64,000 nucleotides of DNA from Parus major (lineage: Eukaryota > Chordata > Aves > Passeriformes > Paridae): contig NC_031776.1 in NCBI RefSeq assembly GCF_001522545.3, positions 37,471,957-37,535,956 of the forward strand. The letters run 5' to 3'. The position numbers and the translations under genes were made by a program. Of this stretch, positions 12,501 through 27,500 are shown in pieces (the stretch's first letter is position 1; the number at the start of each line of letters is the position of its first letter). Under the pieces are notes generated by a model that saw nothing but the letters and a program-made list of their open reading frames with translations, was not told where the DNA came from and ran no database searches.

Positions 12501-15500
12501 GCAGATCAACCAAGTTTTTATAATCATAGTTTGAATTAAAGATTATTTTTGGCTCAACATGTGTTAGATTCCCATGTCTTTGCTATTGTTGCTCCTGCTA
12601 ATGAAATCCCTTCTCACTTTACAGCACACTTTGCAGAAGGAAACAAGTTTCTATGCATACAGATTTAAACACTGCTAAACACCTCTAGGAAAAATCACCT
12701 CAATATGGCTAATACGCTACCGCATTCACACATCTGAAGTAGTTTGCTAGTGACAAGTCTCTGAAATGGAAAATTTTTGTCACTTTCTTTTTGCAGGACT
12801 CCACATGCCTCAGTCTGTGAAGTTTAGTACTCTTTCAAGAGCCATCCAGCATGACTGGAACTCATCATACAACTAAGCAGACAGCTAACATCCAAACAAT
12901 CTAAATCATCTAAACAGCAAGCAGAAGCTGATTAAAAAAAAAAAAGTTTCTTCAAACATAGGAGGTGCAAAAGATCTGAAGATCTACCTTTTACAGAAGG
13001 AGAAAACTAATTTTTTCCTCTTCTTTGCACTACTAGTCCTTATTAACTGTTTCTCTTCTACGCTTATACTGACTGCCAAGTCAGACGAAAAGTCTTTAAA
13101 AGTATGAAGTACTTTTAAATAGAAAACTGTTAGCATAAGGGGAAGGAGGTAGAAAATCCAACTCCTTATTTTATGTTTTACGTTCATCAGATACTGCAGC
13201 CACAAATAAACACAAGGCTTACAGTTCATGGCAGGAACATCTACGAATATTTACTTGCTCCTGAAAAGCTGTAATTTCTACAAAGAAAAGTACATCCCCT
13301 CCTATTAAAAGTTCAAAAAGTGTTCACAGTTATAGTCTTTATCAAGAGATAAACAATTTAAGTATCAGCATAAGCATGAAAATGGATACACAAAAGGGAT
13401 AGAGAAGTATTGTTTAAATGGACAGATCGTTCAAGACTTTATATCACCTTTTCCCAACGGTTAGGGTAAGGGAATCAGAAATAGATAAACTGTAGAATTT
13501 ACATAAAGAGGGCAAACTTTAGAGCTGAGGGGAAGAGGAGGTAGGTAAGAATTTAAGGACACATCTGTTTGCCTTTTCAGGGAGATTAAGCTTTCATTAA
13601 GACAACATTAAAAAACAGAAGTTTGCCCTACAGCTCTTGGCTAAAACTTGTGTGTGTGTTTTGTTTGCATGGAGTTTTTTACTATTTTAAGACACGTAAG
13701 TGTATGGGGTATTTTGATTAATTTTTTTTTTGGTGTACCATTTCCAAAGTGTTTGGGGATTCATCTGGTAAAAATGTAATTAAATACAGCAAATAAAAGA
13801 AATGCAAGCAGCACATTCTGTATGCAGCTACTCATGCAAAACCATTCCTAACACAGACCGTAAGTTCATGTGGAGCAGGAGACAGAGAGGAAAGTACATT
13901 TTATGCTACCCATTTTAGAAAGATAACTTAATCAACATTACATTTAGGGTAAGTTCTATGGCTTATTTTTGTACCCCAAACCAGGCTCAAATTTTCTACT
14001 ATGACATACTGTTACAGTTAATTAAACAGCTCTCTAGAATGATGCAATTCTCATGAGATCATGCAATTCTGATGTCCATCAGATTTTTTTCTTGTTATTT
14101 TTTGAGGGAAAAAAATGTGAGAGAAATGAGGTTTTGGTTCATCTATATCAAAAATTAGAAAGGATTTTTCTTTGGCCAAAATGAAGGTTTACAATTAAAA
14201 ATTCTAATACCAACAAAAAAGTCAGATTAATACATAATTTCTGCATCTATCCAATTAAAGGTATGTGAAAAATTCAACCACAGTTAATATACTACCGTTA
14301 CAACCCCAAAATTACATTTTAGTTTTAGCAAAATAATTTCAGCAATTGCTGGTTAAAGGTCAATTGGTAAAATACAGACACTAAATCGTAGTAGATCAGA
14401 AAACAAGGTACTTCACTGCATGAAAATAATTGTCATATTTTTGCAGACATCTATCATATCTTCATGCACAGAATAGTCTGTGCATTTGTAGAAAATCTGA
14501 GGATGAAAATTCTTTTCTGCACTGTATGGTCCTCCAAATTTTCATACACAGAGGTCACTGCCACAGGGAAAGGTGAAATAGTTCAGAAAGAGTCAAAAAA
14601 CTATGCAGGTAGTTAAAAGCATAACATGCAGAACAACTGAAAACTTCCAAAATACCAATCCTCATTTTTAAAAGTATTACCTGACCTTTTATAACCAGAC
14701 AGAGATACCAAAGAGCCACACGAGTGGAGAGCTCTATTGACAGCATTTCTTGGCATTGTTTGCTACCATTCCTTTATGGCTCTTACCTTCACCACTTTCC
14801 ATGCCTTCTACAAAAATACCACCACACTGGGGCAGGATCCAGTAGCGACGCCTGTAACGGTCCTGACCAAACATCATTGAACGCAAACAGTGTGAAGCTT
14901 CAAATAACTTCTTTCTGTACTGGCTTTGTTGCTATTTTAAAAAGGGAGAGCATTATAAATCAGTGGGGGAAAAAAAAACCTCATCATTACAGAAAATAAT
15001 ATCTGGTTGCCAGCCTGAACAGAAGTTCAAGGGTCAGACAAGGAGGTCTTCTCAGAGATTGGGGATAGTGATGTGTCTGTGTGTTGTGATAGTCTACTCA
15101 CCATCACTGCCTTGATGATTTTACTTACAAAGCTCCCTTTAAAAAAAAAATCAATTAAAACACTCCTTGGCTCAGCCTAGGTTTATCAGTTTTCCTCTAA
15201 AAACACACTGCAATGGTGCACCTTGTCTTTTTATCCCTGACTCTCAAAAAGAAATGGATCAAAGAAAGATTTCATTGCACAAAAGCAGCTGAAATCCTAA
15301 CAATTACCCAGCATAAGCAAATGGTAAACAGAATCCTGAAGACAGACAGTGCAACTGCTGATGGAAGGCTAATGAGATATCTTGACTGTTCATAAAAAAT
15401 GACAACAAAACACAAAAATAAACTCTGAACTTAACACAGCTCTTTGAGGGGGGCCAACAATAACTTCAGTATGTTTATTCAGTTCTTGCTCTGCTACATT

Positions 15501-18500
15501 GATGCAGCTGGGAGTCAAGTGGAATCCTGGACTGCTAATTTACTGCAATGAACATGAACATGAGAAAAACCAACACAAAATCTTAAATGAAAAATTTTCT
15601 AATAGGAACAATAAAAACATGGACCATGAGGACCTCTAATTGCAGCATTACATCTTTCTCATTTACACTTCTCTTCCTATTCTATTTCTGCTTCTTCCAA
15701 AATGTGAAGCCCAGACAGCTCTGTATTGGCTTGGAGCACAACTGCAGAAATCAGCATGGAAAGGAGGGCATGAGAACCACAATCCATTGTATAAATGAAG
15801 CCATTGCTTCTCATATAAAAAATTTGTCATCACTTTCTAAGATCAACAAACGGGACTATATGAAGTAGATCTGGGTAAAAATTAGATTACTTTTTATTCT
15901 CTGAAGTGCAAATATATTATCAACTATTACTATTAACTGCCTTTTGAGTGACCTCCACTTAGTGCCACCAGACTGAACTCACAGTTCAGGTGTCATGAAT
16001 CCAGTCATCATTCATACTTTCACAAAACAAGAGTAGATACTTATTTCAATTTATATTAAGTTGGAGCATTGAAAATGATGTTTAATATTTTAACTCATGA
16101 CACCCAGTGATCACATTCGTAGTAGAACAAACAGTAACGATCTCTCACCTTTGTCAGTTTCTCGATCTGCTTCTCTAGTTCTTCAACACTTACTGCCTGG
16201 TCCCCGTCATCCTATAATCACCAAATACACTGTTACACTAGATTTATTTCAGGATGAAATCATACTACTATGTCTTATCATAATTACAGAAAAAAGATAC
16301 AAGAGAAAAGAAGAGGAAAATACTAAAGAGGAAAAAAAAAAAACCCTTTCAAATTATGTGCTTTGTGCAATGTATTTCACTAGCAACAACATAAATGAAA
16401 AGAGGATACACCTTGAATATTTTTCAACCACCCCAGATGTGGACAAAACTCATGTTTGCTGAAAACTGGAAGTAACTCAATTTATGTATGAACAGAATTT
16501 AATCTTTTTAGATAGTCAAAATAAATGTTTCTCATGCATGAAATAATGGCATCTCTTAAAATCCTATCAGTAAGTCTTTGTTCAGTCCAAAATTTGCATT
16601 TTATTTCAATGTCTACATGAAATTGTAGAGCCACTTTAAATTGTATCTCTGCTATAAAAGTTACAGCATCAATCCTGCTGATTTATGAAGAGGAATGCAC
16701 TCATGATTAAGGCTCCGATTGCCTTCTTCTTGCCTGTTTAAAAATGAGAGTCTTTTCCATTACGAGAGTTTTAATTTAGTTGAAGAAAATCTTTGGAGAT
16801 AATAGTGAGATTCCAAAAGAATATGGCCAAAATCATCTACACCATAAGATACGGGTCTTGTATTTCTTGGCTCCATAAAAGCGTACCAGAGTAAAGCCTT
16901 CTGAAATCCCTCATAGAATACAAATGCAATGGAACATCTGGGAGATCAGAAAATGAATTTCTGTACAGTTACTGGAATTTTGTCTGTGAAATGCCCAGTG
17001 CACCAACACAGGAGACTGTACAAGAGGGAAAAGGATTAAGGGATGGACTTCAGATTAGTAATCTAAGTATTATTATTTTTTAATTCTGAGTTATTTTTAA
17101 CAACTTTGAGATGTTTCTCTAAGGTAGTCTCTTAAATTCGTATGAATTCTAATACTTGAAGTAAATCCAGAATAACAGCACAAAGAGTTATTCCTACTCT
17201 AGAAATTAAGTGGGCTTCTAATTAAGGGTGTATGCAAAGTTCACATATGTTAGATACATGCATTGTTCAAGCAGTCTTAAACATCTTCAAACCTTACACG
17301 AATGGGTCGTTTTCTGGCAAACAGAAAACACCCAGTGCAACACCAAGTGCTTTAAAACGTAGTATTTTCTACTGCTTGTGCCTGTATCAGGTTCTATCCA
17401 GTGGAATCCTGTGCATTTCCATTAAAAATCAGCTCAACAAGGTAAAAATCTTTCAGTGATACTTCCTGTATTGTATCCCACACTGATGAACAAAATTGTT
17501 TATCATCTTGTGATCAAATACAGTCAGGCAGTAACTACCTGGGGGAAGTTGTGAAAAAATACACAGGAAGATCACTCAAGCTTCACAATAGAGAACATTA
17601 AATGTAACTTTATTGTTCTGTTTTTTAGTTAACAAAATAATAAAAACTAATAAAAGTTTTAAAACATCGGAGGCATGTTATTCTTCCCTCCTTTTTATGG
17701 TAACACTTCGAGGAAACAGTGCCATATTGCAGAAAAACAGAAGGAAAACAAGTTTTAGCTTATTTGCAAATGAAGTTTCACTATACTGACAATTCCCCAC
17801 CTCATCCTCACAAACTTCTGCCTTCTTTCCTTTCTTCTCATCTTTGTCCTCTTCATCCTCATCATCCTCATCTGCCTGATCATCGCTGTCATCATCATCA
17901 TCATCGTCGTAGTCACTGTCCCCTGCCTTCCGCCGGCGCTTGCGGCCGGGCGTGGGTGTCTCCAAGGAATGGGGCTCCTCGCCTCCGTCCCCGCTCACCA
18001 CCGCATCTCTTTTACCCGTTTTCTTGGCATGAATGATTCTAAGCCTTGGAACACATGAGAAAGGGTGAAATAATAGATTATGTCTGTGCTACAAACATAC
18101 CTCTCTTCTTATGAGACCGAAAGAAAATCATATAGTTCAGATTTAAGTTAGAACTTCTGATCTATCATAACACTGTGTTTTCTCAGTATTTATTGTCACT
18201 AGTCAACAAAAAAACTGAGGTTATAAAACCCTTACAACTCGTGGTTCCGTTCTGAATAGACTTTGTTTCTCCCAGGTCAATTTTACTGTGTAACTGTTGA
18301 GAAGAAATGAAACACAGGAGGAATTTTGAGAAGTCAGAAAAGATGATACAGAAGAAAGAACCATTTCAACTTCTTCATCTTTTATTTAATGCATTTAAAA
18401 ACATGATGACAAAATACCTGTCTCTGAGCCAGGGAGGAAAAGGCAAAAATCCTCACTTGCAAGTATGAAATTATATGCATTGCATGGCAACAGCAAGGTT

Positions 18501-21500
18501 GGTATAGTGTCTTTTTTTTTTTTTCCCCCTATTTTTATGAACTTCAATTATTATTTAACTTTACTCCTTTAGCTGAACTTTTTATTCTAAGATACACTTT
18601 TTTTCTGGGGAATATTAGTTACCTCAACTACTAAAGATTACTCAAACTGTCATTTTTCCTTTTATGAAAGAAAAGGGAAACTTACATACCAGTTATTATG
18701 GTTGTAGTAGACCTCCTTCTTCTATAAAACCCCTATAAGACAAGATTCCACACAGCAAAAATTACAGTTCCACCTATCAGGGAGCTTGCAGGCAAACATG
18801 CTGAACCACAGGAGGTGTAAATAGCCAGGCTGAACCAATCACTTATCACGCAGACCAAAAACGCAACTGGACTTAGAAGAGATTCATAAACGTGTAGAAA
18901 AGACAAAGATTTTGTAAGAGATGACTGAAGAAGGTAGGATGGGAAAAGCAGAACAGTAACGACAAACACAATTACCAGGACGTAATTTTTCCTTGTCGTA
19001 CTCCTCTCTCTTCCCATCCTACAGAACAATATTCCATACAGCAAGCGGCTACAAGTACAATGAGTGCTGTCCAAGTATTGGCTCCAGGGAACACTGACAA
19101 ATGGATCAGCCTTCTAAAATGCTAGATAACCAGAGCCAGTTCTCAGCAGCACAGACTGAAATGAAGGTATCACTGTTCAACTGGGAGCAGCACGTTTTTA
19201 GAAAAAGACTGTTAGCAAAGAAATCATCAAGGGGACTTGAAAACTGATGGGCTTTGGTTTTTTTGGTGTGGTTTTGTTGCTGTTTTGGGTTGGGTTTTTT
19301 TGCATTGGTTAATCCACTGGAGAATTTATAAAGTTTTATACATTTATTTTTTCCGTATCAAGTGGATGTTTAACTTTTTTAGTGAATTATAATATCTTCC
19401 CCCAAAAAATAAAATAAAATAAAATAAAATAAAAATCTCAGGCCTTTCAGTGAATTTGGAAGCAAGTAACATTTTCAGGTATGGTGCAAAAGCCCTCAGT
19501 CTCACTGAGCATCAATATGACTCAGGCTATTTATTTACTAAGTTTTTTTGAAAACTAATTTCTTCTTTATGAGGATAACTTCAAGCCTCTTTGTGTGGAC
19601 TGGAAATTCTTGCCAATACACAGGAATTAACTAAAAACCAAAATCACTAGTCAATGACTGGATTAACCGCAGCAGCACGGGATGATTTTAGAGACAATTT
19701 ACACACACTAAGATAATCTTGAAGACAATTCAGTAATAAAGCTGGCAAGTGAATGTTCAATGACCTGCCAACACCTCTTTCATACACCTAAAGGGAATCA
19801 GAAGAAACAAAAAAAGGCTGCTTTCGCTGAAAGCAAAAATAAAGATGCAATGCTGTCAAGCACTAAAGGAATCTTGCATGATACTGCAAATTATCAAGCA
19901 TGCAAATGAACCAAAGATGCTCTCCTTTGGTAGCGTCACAAGCAGAAGGAGGCAGCAGTCTCTACTCTGCACAGAGGCAGAAACCAGTGCCAGCATAACT
20001 TTAAAAATGTTTAGTTACTTCAGGAAGCAGCATGATTTTTCTGTTGCTACCTACACATAAGGCTCACCGAGAGACGAAAACCCTCACTTAGGAAACTGTT
20101 CTGTCTTTCTCACTTTCAGGTATGGACCAAACTTGCATCTGCAACTGCTGAGAGAATTATAGTCTACTGGCCTATAAAAAGAGTGGGTGGCTCATCAGAG
20201 AACCAGATGATTGACTTAAGCCTGCTCTAATCTGATCTATAATTCTTACTAAATAGATCAGGGAAGGAAAATTCACTTTCTGACTCAGTTTTCATGCCTT
20301 CCCCATAATTTCTGCATGTAAGTATCAGGTAGCACCAAGGCAAAGAAATTCTGAATATTGTTCTTCTAATATACTTTTTACATATTTCACCTGTGTCTCA
20401 AAAATGGAAGTTTGGCAAATCAGTATTATCATTTTCTACCCAAACTCAGGGTGTAATTTCTCCCCTTAGTGATGCTGTTTTTTATATACCATAATCATTT
20501 AAGAGTCAAAATGATTGAATTCAACAGAAATTAACTTACACAGAGCATACCATAACACTGGCATGTTAAAAGAACACTGTTGCAGTGAAAAACTTGTTTC
20601 AAGTCCTGTAAAAACTGAATTATTACGTAATGCTTTAAGAGGTTGTATTTCATTTTTATTCTGTTTTACGTTGATCTGGCTACAAGAGATGCTGAAGAGA
20701 AGACAGGTAATGAATGGAAAAGGAGATGCTGAGACTTTGATCATCTAGTAATAAAATCACAATCATCTTAGGTGAGAGTCTGACCACAGCTGTCATGCAG
20801 GAAGCACAAAGAAAGATGACTTGATCATATGAGATAGGTGCCTTTACAAAAAAAGAGATTAATAGCAGGATTCACATCTAAATGTGATAGAGAAGGAATC
20901 ATATGCAACCTCTCATTGACCATCAGCTAAGCAGAAACAGTTCAGGCAGTTCAGAACTCAATTTCCAGCCACTGATGAGAAAAGGAAGGAAGAGTGGGGG
21001 AAAGGGTGAAGAGAGGCAAGGCATTCCTTAAAACAAAATAACAATGATTCTGCTTTCCAACCAGGGATTTTACTGTTGCTTATTTGCATCTGTCAAGAAC
21101 AGGCTTTTGTATTTATTTTTTCCCTCCTCCCCAGCTAAGAAGTTTATGTCATTAAAAAGTGAGAACATAAGCACAAAAATAATCCTTCATTGAATATATT
21201 CTATGAAAAAGAGAAATATTTTCTCATCCTCCTTGGATATACTTGCAGCCAGCCTGGACACAGTGGTTTGAGGACTAACGACACTGAACACTGGCCAACC
21301 AGGCTGAGATTAAATAAATCCATTCCTCAGCGTCCATTTTTCATCCCCTACACACCTCCCTCAGCAGGGACACGTGCTGAGGGGCACATAAAGCTCTGGA
21401 GGCACGTGAAAAGAGATCACAGCTGCTGATCGCACAGCGAATACTCAACCAGGTATTCCCATGAAAAATTGTTTGGGGTTGGGATGCTTAAAAATTAGAC

Positions 21501-24500
21501 CAAGATGTGAATGGATGGGGAAGATAACATGTAAGAATGAAGTCTGGAAGCAGAAAAAATAGCAAAAAGAAGACTGAACTGTAAACATTTCTTTTCAGAG
21601 AAGCCCCAGAATAGTTTTAAGGGTTTATGGAAAACACAATTGACATAAAAAAAAGGAGAAAACATTGTTTAATTTGACTGAAGAAGGCTCTTTTAGAACC
21701 TCCTTGGAATTCATCAGAAAAAGTAGAAAATTCGAAAATTCCGAATCAAAGATTGAGAGAGATTAATCAAATCCAGTGAATTCAAAGAAGCAGAAGAGCA
21801 ACATTTCTGAGCTCTGCTGCAATATTTGCACTCAAAAATAGGAGAGCACTACTGGAACCTGAAATCCACACAAGGGGGAAAAAAACAGGAAATGGATTGT
21901 GAAAAGTAGGAGGAGTTTGGGATTTCAGGATATGATGCTCAGTACTTGACAGGGAAGAAATGAGAGATTATAAGGAAAAGGGAAGATCCTACATCTACAA
22001 GTACTTACAGTTTGATGGAGGGAGAGAAAGACTAAGCAGGCCCTAAAAAGGCAAAGATGGGGAAGGGTCCCAGTTTGCTAACGGCAAGTTGGCTGCACCA
22101 GAACTTCAAAAACACTCCTTAAACTATATCCCAAAGAGGGGATAAAGATGAAGACAGGAAAAAAAGTATCTGTGTTATCCTAAAGGTTAAAATACATTAA
22201 CTCTGTGCAGACTGGGATTCGCAGTATTAGTAGAGAATTTCTTTTTATTGGTCTAATTTTTTCCTCTACCTCCCTCTTGTCCTTCTTCTTTACTTCTTTC
22301 CTTCTTCCTTCTGAGATACATTAAAGGGAAAAAATGGAGAAATAAGATTAGAAACAAAAGTACCTAAAGCAAGGTCTAAGAAAGGATTTACCATTCCTAG
22401 CAAGAGGTAAAGATGAGGAAAAAAAAAAAAAAAAAAAGGCAGAGTCTGGCTATGCATTTTTACCCCCTGTGATTCGTAACTTTATGCCGTCCAGCTTCCT
22501 GATAGTTGGAGCCAGTATGTTTGCTGTATGGAATTTTGTCTTGTAGGATGGGAGAACAGTGAATATGAAACTGACAACCCTTAAGAAGTTCCAATTTTAC
22601 CTTAAACAGAAATATAAAAAATATCAAAAATACCTCAAAGTTTGCATTCTACATATGATCCCTAGCTATAGGGAACAACGTGACATTGACAGATGAGACA
22701 CACTAAGATAACATAAATTAGCAAAATTCGATTGGCAGCTGTATGAAAATCACGTCGTCTTAAAATGCCTTTCAGAATGAACACTGGGAATTATGGTAGG
22801 TCCAAATAAACTTTGATTAGGTCAATAGCAATTTTATGGCTCCTTTAGTATTCCAATTAAAAAGCTTTTCGTTTCCTCCAAAGAACACAAAATTAGACTT
22901 GACTTTGCTCCAATTCTGAGAGACACCAACCCTCTGAATCTCATGCATCTTTAATAGACTGTAAAAGACTGGTGTTGCAACATTCTAAATCCACATCTGT
23001 CTTAATTAAGCAATTTGATTACTAATTTCTTGGTAAACCTGTAACTTTGTCAGCTGATTTTGTGGTTAAAACCAATTCCCTATATAGCAATGTATGTGAA
23101 CAAAGGCAGAAAAGCAAAATATTGTAACATGTAAGGAAATGGAACTTACTTCCGAAGTTTGCCTTCAACCATCCATTTATCTCTCCTTAAGTTTGACATA
23201 TAATCAATGTTTTTATCAATTTCACTGTCAAAGATGAAAATAATCCATTAACTGTGAACTTATGTATCTTTTTTCTGACATTTACATATAGACACTCTTC
23301 CCTCAAATAACTGTCTTGGAGTAATCATTAATATTGAAAATAAATCATTTTAAAGCTAGGAAATCACAATACTAGGGATGCCAATGTAGCACACAGATGC
23401 ACTTATGTCAGTCTTTATCCCCAGTATCACCTCAGCTTTCCTTCCACAAGAAGCATGGCATTCAACATTTTTCACAGTTCTAGTTCAGTACCAAGCCTCC
23501 AAATGTCTTTGCCACAAATCACAAATAGCCCTGTACTGAAAAAAACAATTACCACTAGTACATCTGAGGTATTCTGCCTAGGATCCCTGGAATCTACAAT
23601 CCAACATTCACTTTTCACTGCAGAAACTGAAGAACCAAAAGAAGGGCTTCAGTGCAGTCACTGTCTGCACACCCACTTTTTAGACATCCTGGCATCAACA
23701 ATTCAGTGGATTATGGTTGTTTCTATGCTCAAAATATAGAAACTCAAATTCTGAGTGAACATTTCTACAAATAAGACCTAACAGTCATCTGCAACAAGAG
23801 GAAATTTCTTTCCATGATGAATTTGACTGATACACATGAACCTTCTTGCACAGCTGAGGCACAGCACTTGCACTCCCCCCTTCTGCTGTTTTTCAGCTTC
23901 GGCAGACCTGAAGCATCTCTTCCATTCCTGCCTTACATAACCCTGATTAACTTTTGCAGCACAGTGTACCCAACCCAGCAAAATACACCGGGAAACAAAG
24001 CAGCACTCGATTAGGTGATGAAATACTTGACCACAGAAAGTCAGTCTGTGGAAGAACAGGACTCCCAGAAACTGGGAATTCTTAACTTTTTATTGCACAT
24101 TGGTAGGTTTTGACAAGTTGTTGAACATAGAGTGGATTTAAAATTATGAAATGCTATACTGACCACAAATGCAACACACACCTTCTTGAATTACCGTGAT
24201 GATACATCAAGCTTGCCACCTCACCTTATGACCCTACTTAAAGTATCTGGACAACAAACATCTTCAAAAAACAAAAGGAAAAAAAGGGAAAACAGTGTAC
24301 TGCAGAAGCCTCGTACAACTCTTCTAAATTATTCCCTAGGATACCTACTAAATTTCTTCGTAATCAATTTCATCTTTTATTCCAAAAATTGCTAGAGAAA
24401 TTTTGGTTCAAGCTTTGAAAACAAAACTACAGACCAAACATAGAAAAGTTCTATTCTTCCATCATATCAACAGTACATAAAGGTAAGAAGCAGTAACTCA

Positions 24501-27500
24501 ACCAATTTCAGTTTTCATTGTAAGAAAAACATAAGTAGTCCTCCTGTAACAGAATACAGTGAATACACAGTATTTCTGAGCTACAGCATTTTTATAATTT
24601 TATTTTTACACACCTGTTTGGGACAAATCTTACCTTACTACACTTTTGCTGCATGCTAACTCATTGACCAGAAAAGCAAGTACTGATGCTTTCTGAGCTG
24701 GAGAATGTGCCTGAAAAGCTTTTGTCTTCAAGCTCTCTGTCAGTTCTGTTTGCCCACAATGAGCCTCCATGAAAATCTGCAGAATCTCAGACACATTATC
24801 TCGATTGATACCAACGTTCAGCAAGTGTTCCCCAAGAATAGTTTTAGCCTAAAAAGAACAAACACATTTCAAACAGTTATGTTTAAAAAACACCGTTTTC
24901 CTGTATAGGCTATATTATTGTTTATAGAAGATGGTATGGGTTTGTTTGCATTTTTACATAAGAACTTCAAGCATGATTAGTTCTTTGAAACTATTCAAAT
25001 GCAAATCTTAAATACAGTAACAAATTAGAATGTCTTCACCCCTACATTTTTAAAATCTTATTAGAGATAATATTAGTAATAATTAAATGGATTACATGTA
25101 AAAAGGCATAGTCCAACTGAAAATTGATGAATACTGCTTTGTACAATGATGCTACGAAGAGCTCTAGAGTGGATAAAAACTGTTTTGGCTTGAAAAAGAA
25201 GGCCAGTAAGAGTCATGAATGAATTGGGGTTTTGATGAAGTGACTTAGACAGCTGACCTTAGGGAAAGAAATAGCAAGATGCACTGAGAATATAACATGA
25301 GGGTAAGAATGCAAAGGAATGGACAGAAAGGAATTAAAAGACATGGCCACACAGATGTGACAGTGCCCTACAAAAGGTCCAAGTAAAAATGGGACGCGTG
25401 TTCGTGCGTAGAGAAAATACACAGAAATATATCATGTCTGGAAAATGGGAGGGCTGATGGGACACAAAGTTTTGGAGTAATATTGGAACCATGACAATGA
25501 AGAAAAAAATTAGGAAAGAGAATGGAAATCCATGAGAGAGGTGTCAGAGACACATTATGAAGAATGCATTCATATATACAGGGTGTTTACTATGGGTTTT
25601 TTCTTTTTACCTTGTATCCTGCACCAAGTCCAGGATCGCACACGGCCGCAGAGACAAGTTTCACAAGCAAGTCCTGTACTTCTCCCATGCTGTCCCCTAT
25701 GTTGAGCAAACCCTCTTGAAGAACACTCAGGGTGGGAACATCTATGGTCACATCAAAGCCAAGAACTTTACCAAAGTTCCGCAGGAACTGCACTACCATG
25801 AGACAATCCGAAAATGTGCTTCCATCAAGAACGAGGCCTGGGATGCGAGGCAGCTCTGGGAAAGGCTGGCAAGTAAAGAAAAAAGTTAAAGATTCAGTAG
25901 CGTATTTCAAAAAAAATTTTTTTTGATAACTGGGAAATTTATAGCTGGGAAAATTGACTGACACTTCCTTCTGACCTGCAGCATAACCATGCTGGAAGGG
26001 ACACTCAATAGGCAATCTGCACCCTTCATCCATTCAATGCTCAAACATATTTTAACTTTTCAAAATTACAGGAACCAAGAGATTAAGAAATACCAGGGGA
26101 CATTCTAAGGATCTATTCTGAGCCAAATTACTGTAAAAGATGGTGTAAAATTATTTAGGGGGGAAAAAGGGAAGCAATTTCTCTGGAACAGAGACTTTGA
26201 ACCTGAGCTTTGTCAAGTCCTTACAGACAAGAACTAAGAACTTGGAAGACTGGGAAAGTAATTTTTTTGAGCAACAGCTTGTAAGAGCTGTCTAGATGAC
26301 TATCTTACTGCCTGTGTACGGAGACATGATGCATATTTCTGATTAAAAAAAAAACCTGAGCAAAGAATTTTTTTGAAGCAATCATGCTTTTTGGGAAGCA
26401 GGCCTCCTTTAAACAAAAAGCTTTTAATTAACTAAACATATGCTACTGTGCAGTGTTCCAGTATCTTGTATTTGTATATATTTCAAATAGTTCTATAATT
26501 TCCTCAATTAAAACTCGAATGCTTTGAGTGTGGTTGCAAGAAAAAGTTATTGACAGAATTATAAAATACACAAACAAGTAGCAAGAAAGTATGTCTATGT
26601 TGCTGCCATTACCTTCTGGTCTGCTAAGCACATATCCTCATTAGGTTTCTTTAGCTCCTTTGCCATTTCTAATTCCAATCTTCGCTGTTCCAGTTTACGT
26701 TCTTTATTTAATCTTTTTTCATCACGTTTCTCTTGCTTTAGCCTTTCTTTTTCCTTAAGAGAATTAAAAGGGAAAAAAATAAATCCCAGATATTAAACTT
26801 ACAAAGGAACAATCTAAGAATTTGGAAAGCACCACTTCTGCAACCTTAACAATCACCACACCAATTAAGGAACCTGCATTAAAGTAAAGGGGAGGGGAAA
26901 ACTAGAACAAAATAACTGAATTTGTAAAGCACTGTAAGATTCACGCTTTTCTCACAGGTTTCAAGTATCTCTGCAAAGAAAAGCTCTTTGAAATACCGTT
27001 TAAGAAAGACGACTGAGTGGTAATATGACAAAGAATTGCCACGCAAGACATCTGATTTTCAAGTCTGCTTACACCCCAGTATCATTAATCTGCACCTGCT
27101 ACAGCAGAGACCACTCAAGAAACCTCTCTGAACAATACATGGTTTTAGAAGTCCCGTAATACATAAACTAGATATGAATACCTTATAAAACATAACCCAT
27201 CTTCTCAAACACGGGTAGCTTCTGGCCTTGAATGACACTTTGCATGCAACCTGAACCCGAACAGCCCTTCACGCACAACATATGCACAACAAGAACATGC
27301 GGATGTGAGAAGCCAGGCATCCATTATTTGTCTCTTCAACAGGCTCCACGGTGCAGTCACACCAAAACTACACCAAGACTAACTGAACCTGGAGCTCTCC
27401 TGGCCTTTCCCATCCCCGGTGCCAGGGGTTCTGCTGCCACATGTTCATCACCAATCCCCTGTCCTGAAGACACAAGTCCCCACACATCTCTGTGCAACCG

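Larger units (their letters stand above)
18045..23149. other. Intron between exons 23 and 22
   Basis: 5.1-kb intron. It contains a GT-rich tract at about 19253-19303, a TAAAA pentanucleotide repeat at 19404-19435 and a 19-base A run at 22419-22437. Open frames on either strand show no recognisable protein and no splice context. Confidence 0.6.
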
